A DNA stretch of 64,000 nucleotides from Opisthorchis felineus (taxonomy: Eukaryota; Platyhelminthes; Trematoda; Opisthorchiida; Opisthorchiidae): assembly GCA_004794785.1 (NCBI GenBank), contig SJOL01004460.1, positions 62,141-126,140 of the forward strand, in the 5' to 3' direction. Both the position numbers and the translations under genes were made by a program. This document shows positions 63,955-64,000 of the stretch, piece after piece (within the stretch, counting starts at the first letter, position 1; the number at the start of each line of letters is the position of its first letter). Below the pieces are notes generated by a model that saw only the letters and a list, made by a program, of their open reading frames with translations, was not told the origin of the DNA and did not search any database.

Positions 63955-64000
63955 GAGAAATACACTCATTTGCACATCAGTTTGGTTTTGAAGGGAGACT
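63955..64000 (-). repeat. HHR-1 module X start, cut by window end
   Basis: AGAAATACACTCATTTGCAC and TTTGGTTTTGAAGGGAGACT match the beginning of module X. The element continues outside the window. Confidence 0.75.

Overview
This window looks like repeat-rich, gene-poor nuclear DNA from a parasitic flatworm. The best fit is a trematode of the Opisthorchis/Clonorchis group (inference, about 0.7). The reasons are long stretches without convincing ORFs, a tRNA-derived SINE whose conceptual translation I recognise from opisthorchiid gene models (FTDRKVRGSN, SRLGQ, PSGGMA), several Penelope-like (PLE) retroelement relics with GIY-YIG endonuclease remnants, non-LTR retrotransposon 3' ends, and many copies of hammerhead-ribozyme (HHR) repeats. 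There are no bacterial operons, CRISPR arrays or phage genes. A 380-base run of N at 38700-39079 is an assembly gap next to a TG microsatellite.

Layout. 1-9400: PLE 3'-end-like repeats (1228, 2560, 3495), two tRNA-derived SINEs (2376, 2683), a large head-to-head HHR-1 cluster (3775-4478) holding the best-preserved hammerhead of the window (4169-4225, minus), HHR-2 elements (4836-5345), an HHR-3 element (5795-6110) and a non-LTR 3' end with a long CAT/ATG tail (8425-9360). 9400-21100: mostly unassignable DNA with scattered SINEs and PLE-end repeats. 21948-22418: the only reading frame I consider a good candidate cellular gene, a 156-aa single-pass membrane protein whose stop codon overlaps an AATAAA signal. 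23105-34600: non-LTR and HHR-1 relics, including a head-to-tail HHR-1 array at 31850-32545. 35000-50700: HHR-2/HHR-3 copies, the gap with a possible CX9C exon beside it, a longer non-LTR relic (41980-43290), and PLE relics at 46660 and 49540-50700. 50885-64000: more HHR-1 copies, a GIY-YIG relic of another PLE lineage (57390-57850), a PLE with recognisable RT and GIY-YIG parts nested with a SINE (60660-62420), and a further GIY-YIG relic (62930-63140).

The most interesting system is the set of three sequence-distinct repeat families that each encode a type I hammerhead fold: CTGATGA core, stem II, GAAA, a very short or palindromic stem III, a UH cleavage site, and a stem I whose two strands are complementary in the DNA. 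HHR-1 is a roughly 295-315-bp monomer found head-to-tail and head-to-head. HHR-2 and HHR-3 are tRNA-like SINEs with the hammerhead directly after the tRNA-like head, the layout known for the schistosome Sm-alpha family. In all three families the stem III sequence (CCGG, CTCGAG, CAGCTG-like) is self-complementary, which suggests the dimeric cleavage proposed for newt satellite and Penelope hammerheads. Most copies are mutated, but a few keep every core base. All ribozyme calls come from reading the sequence by eye; no covariance search was run.
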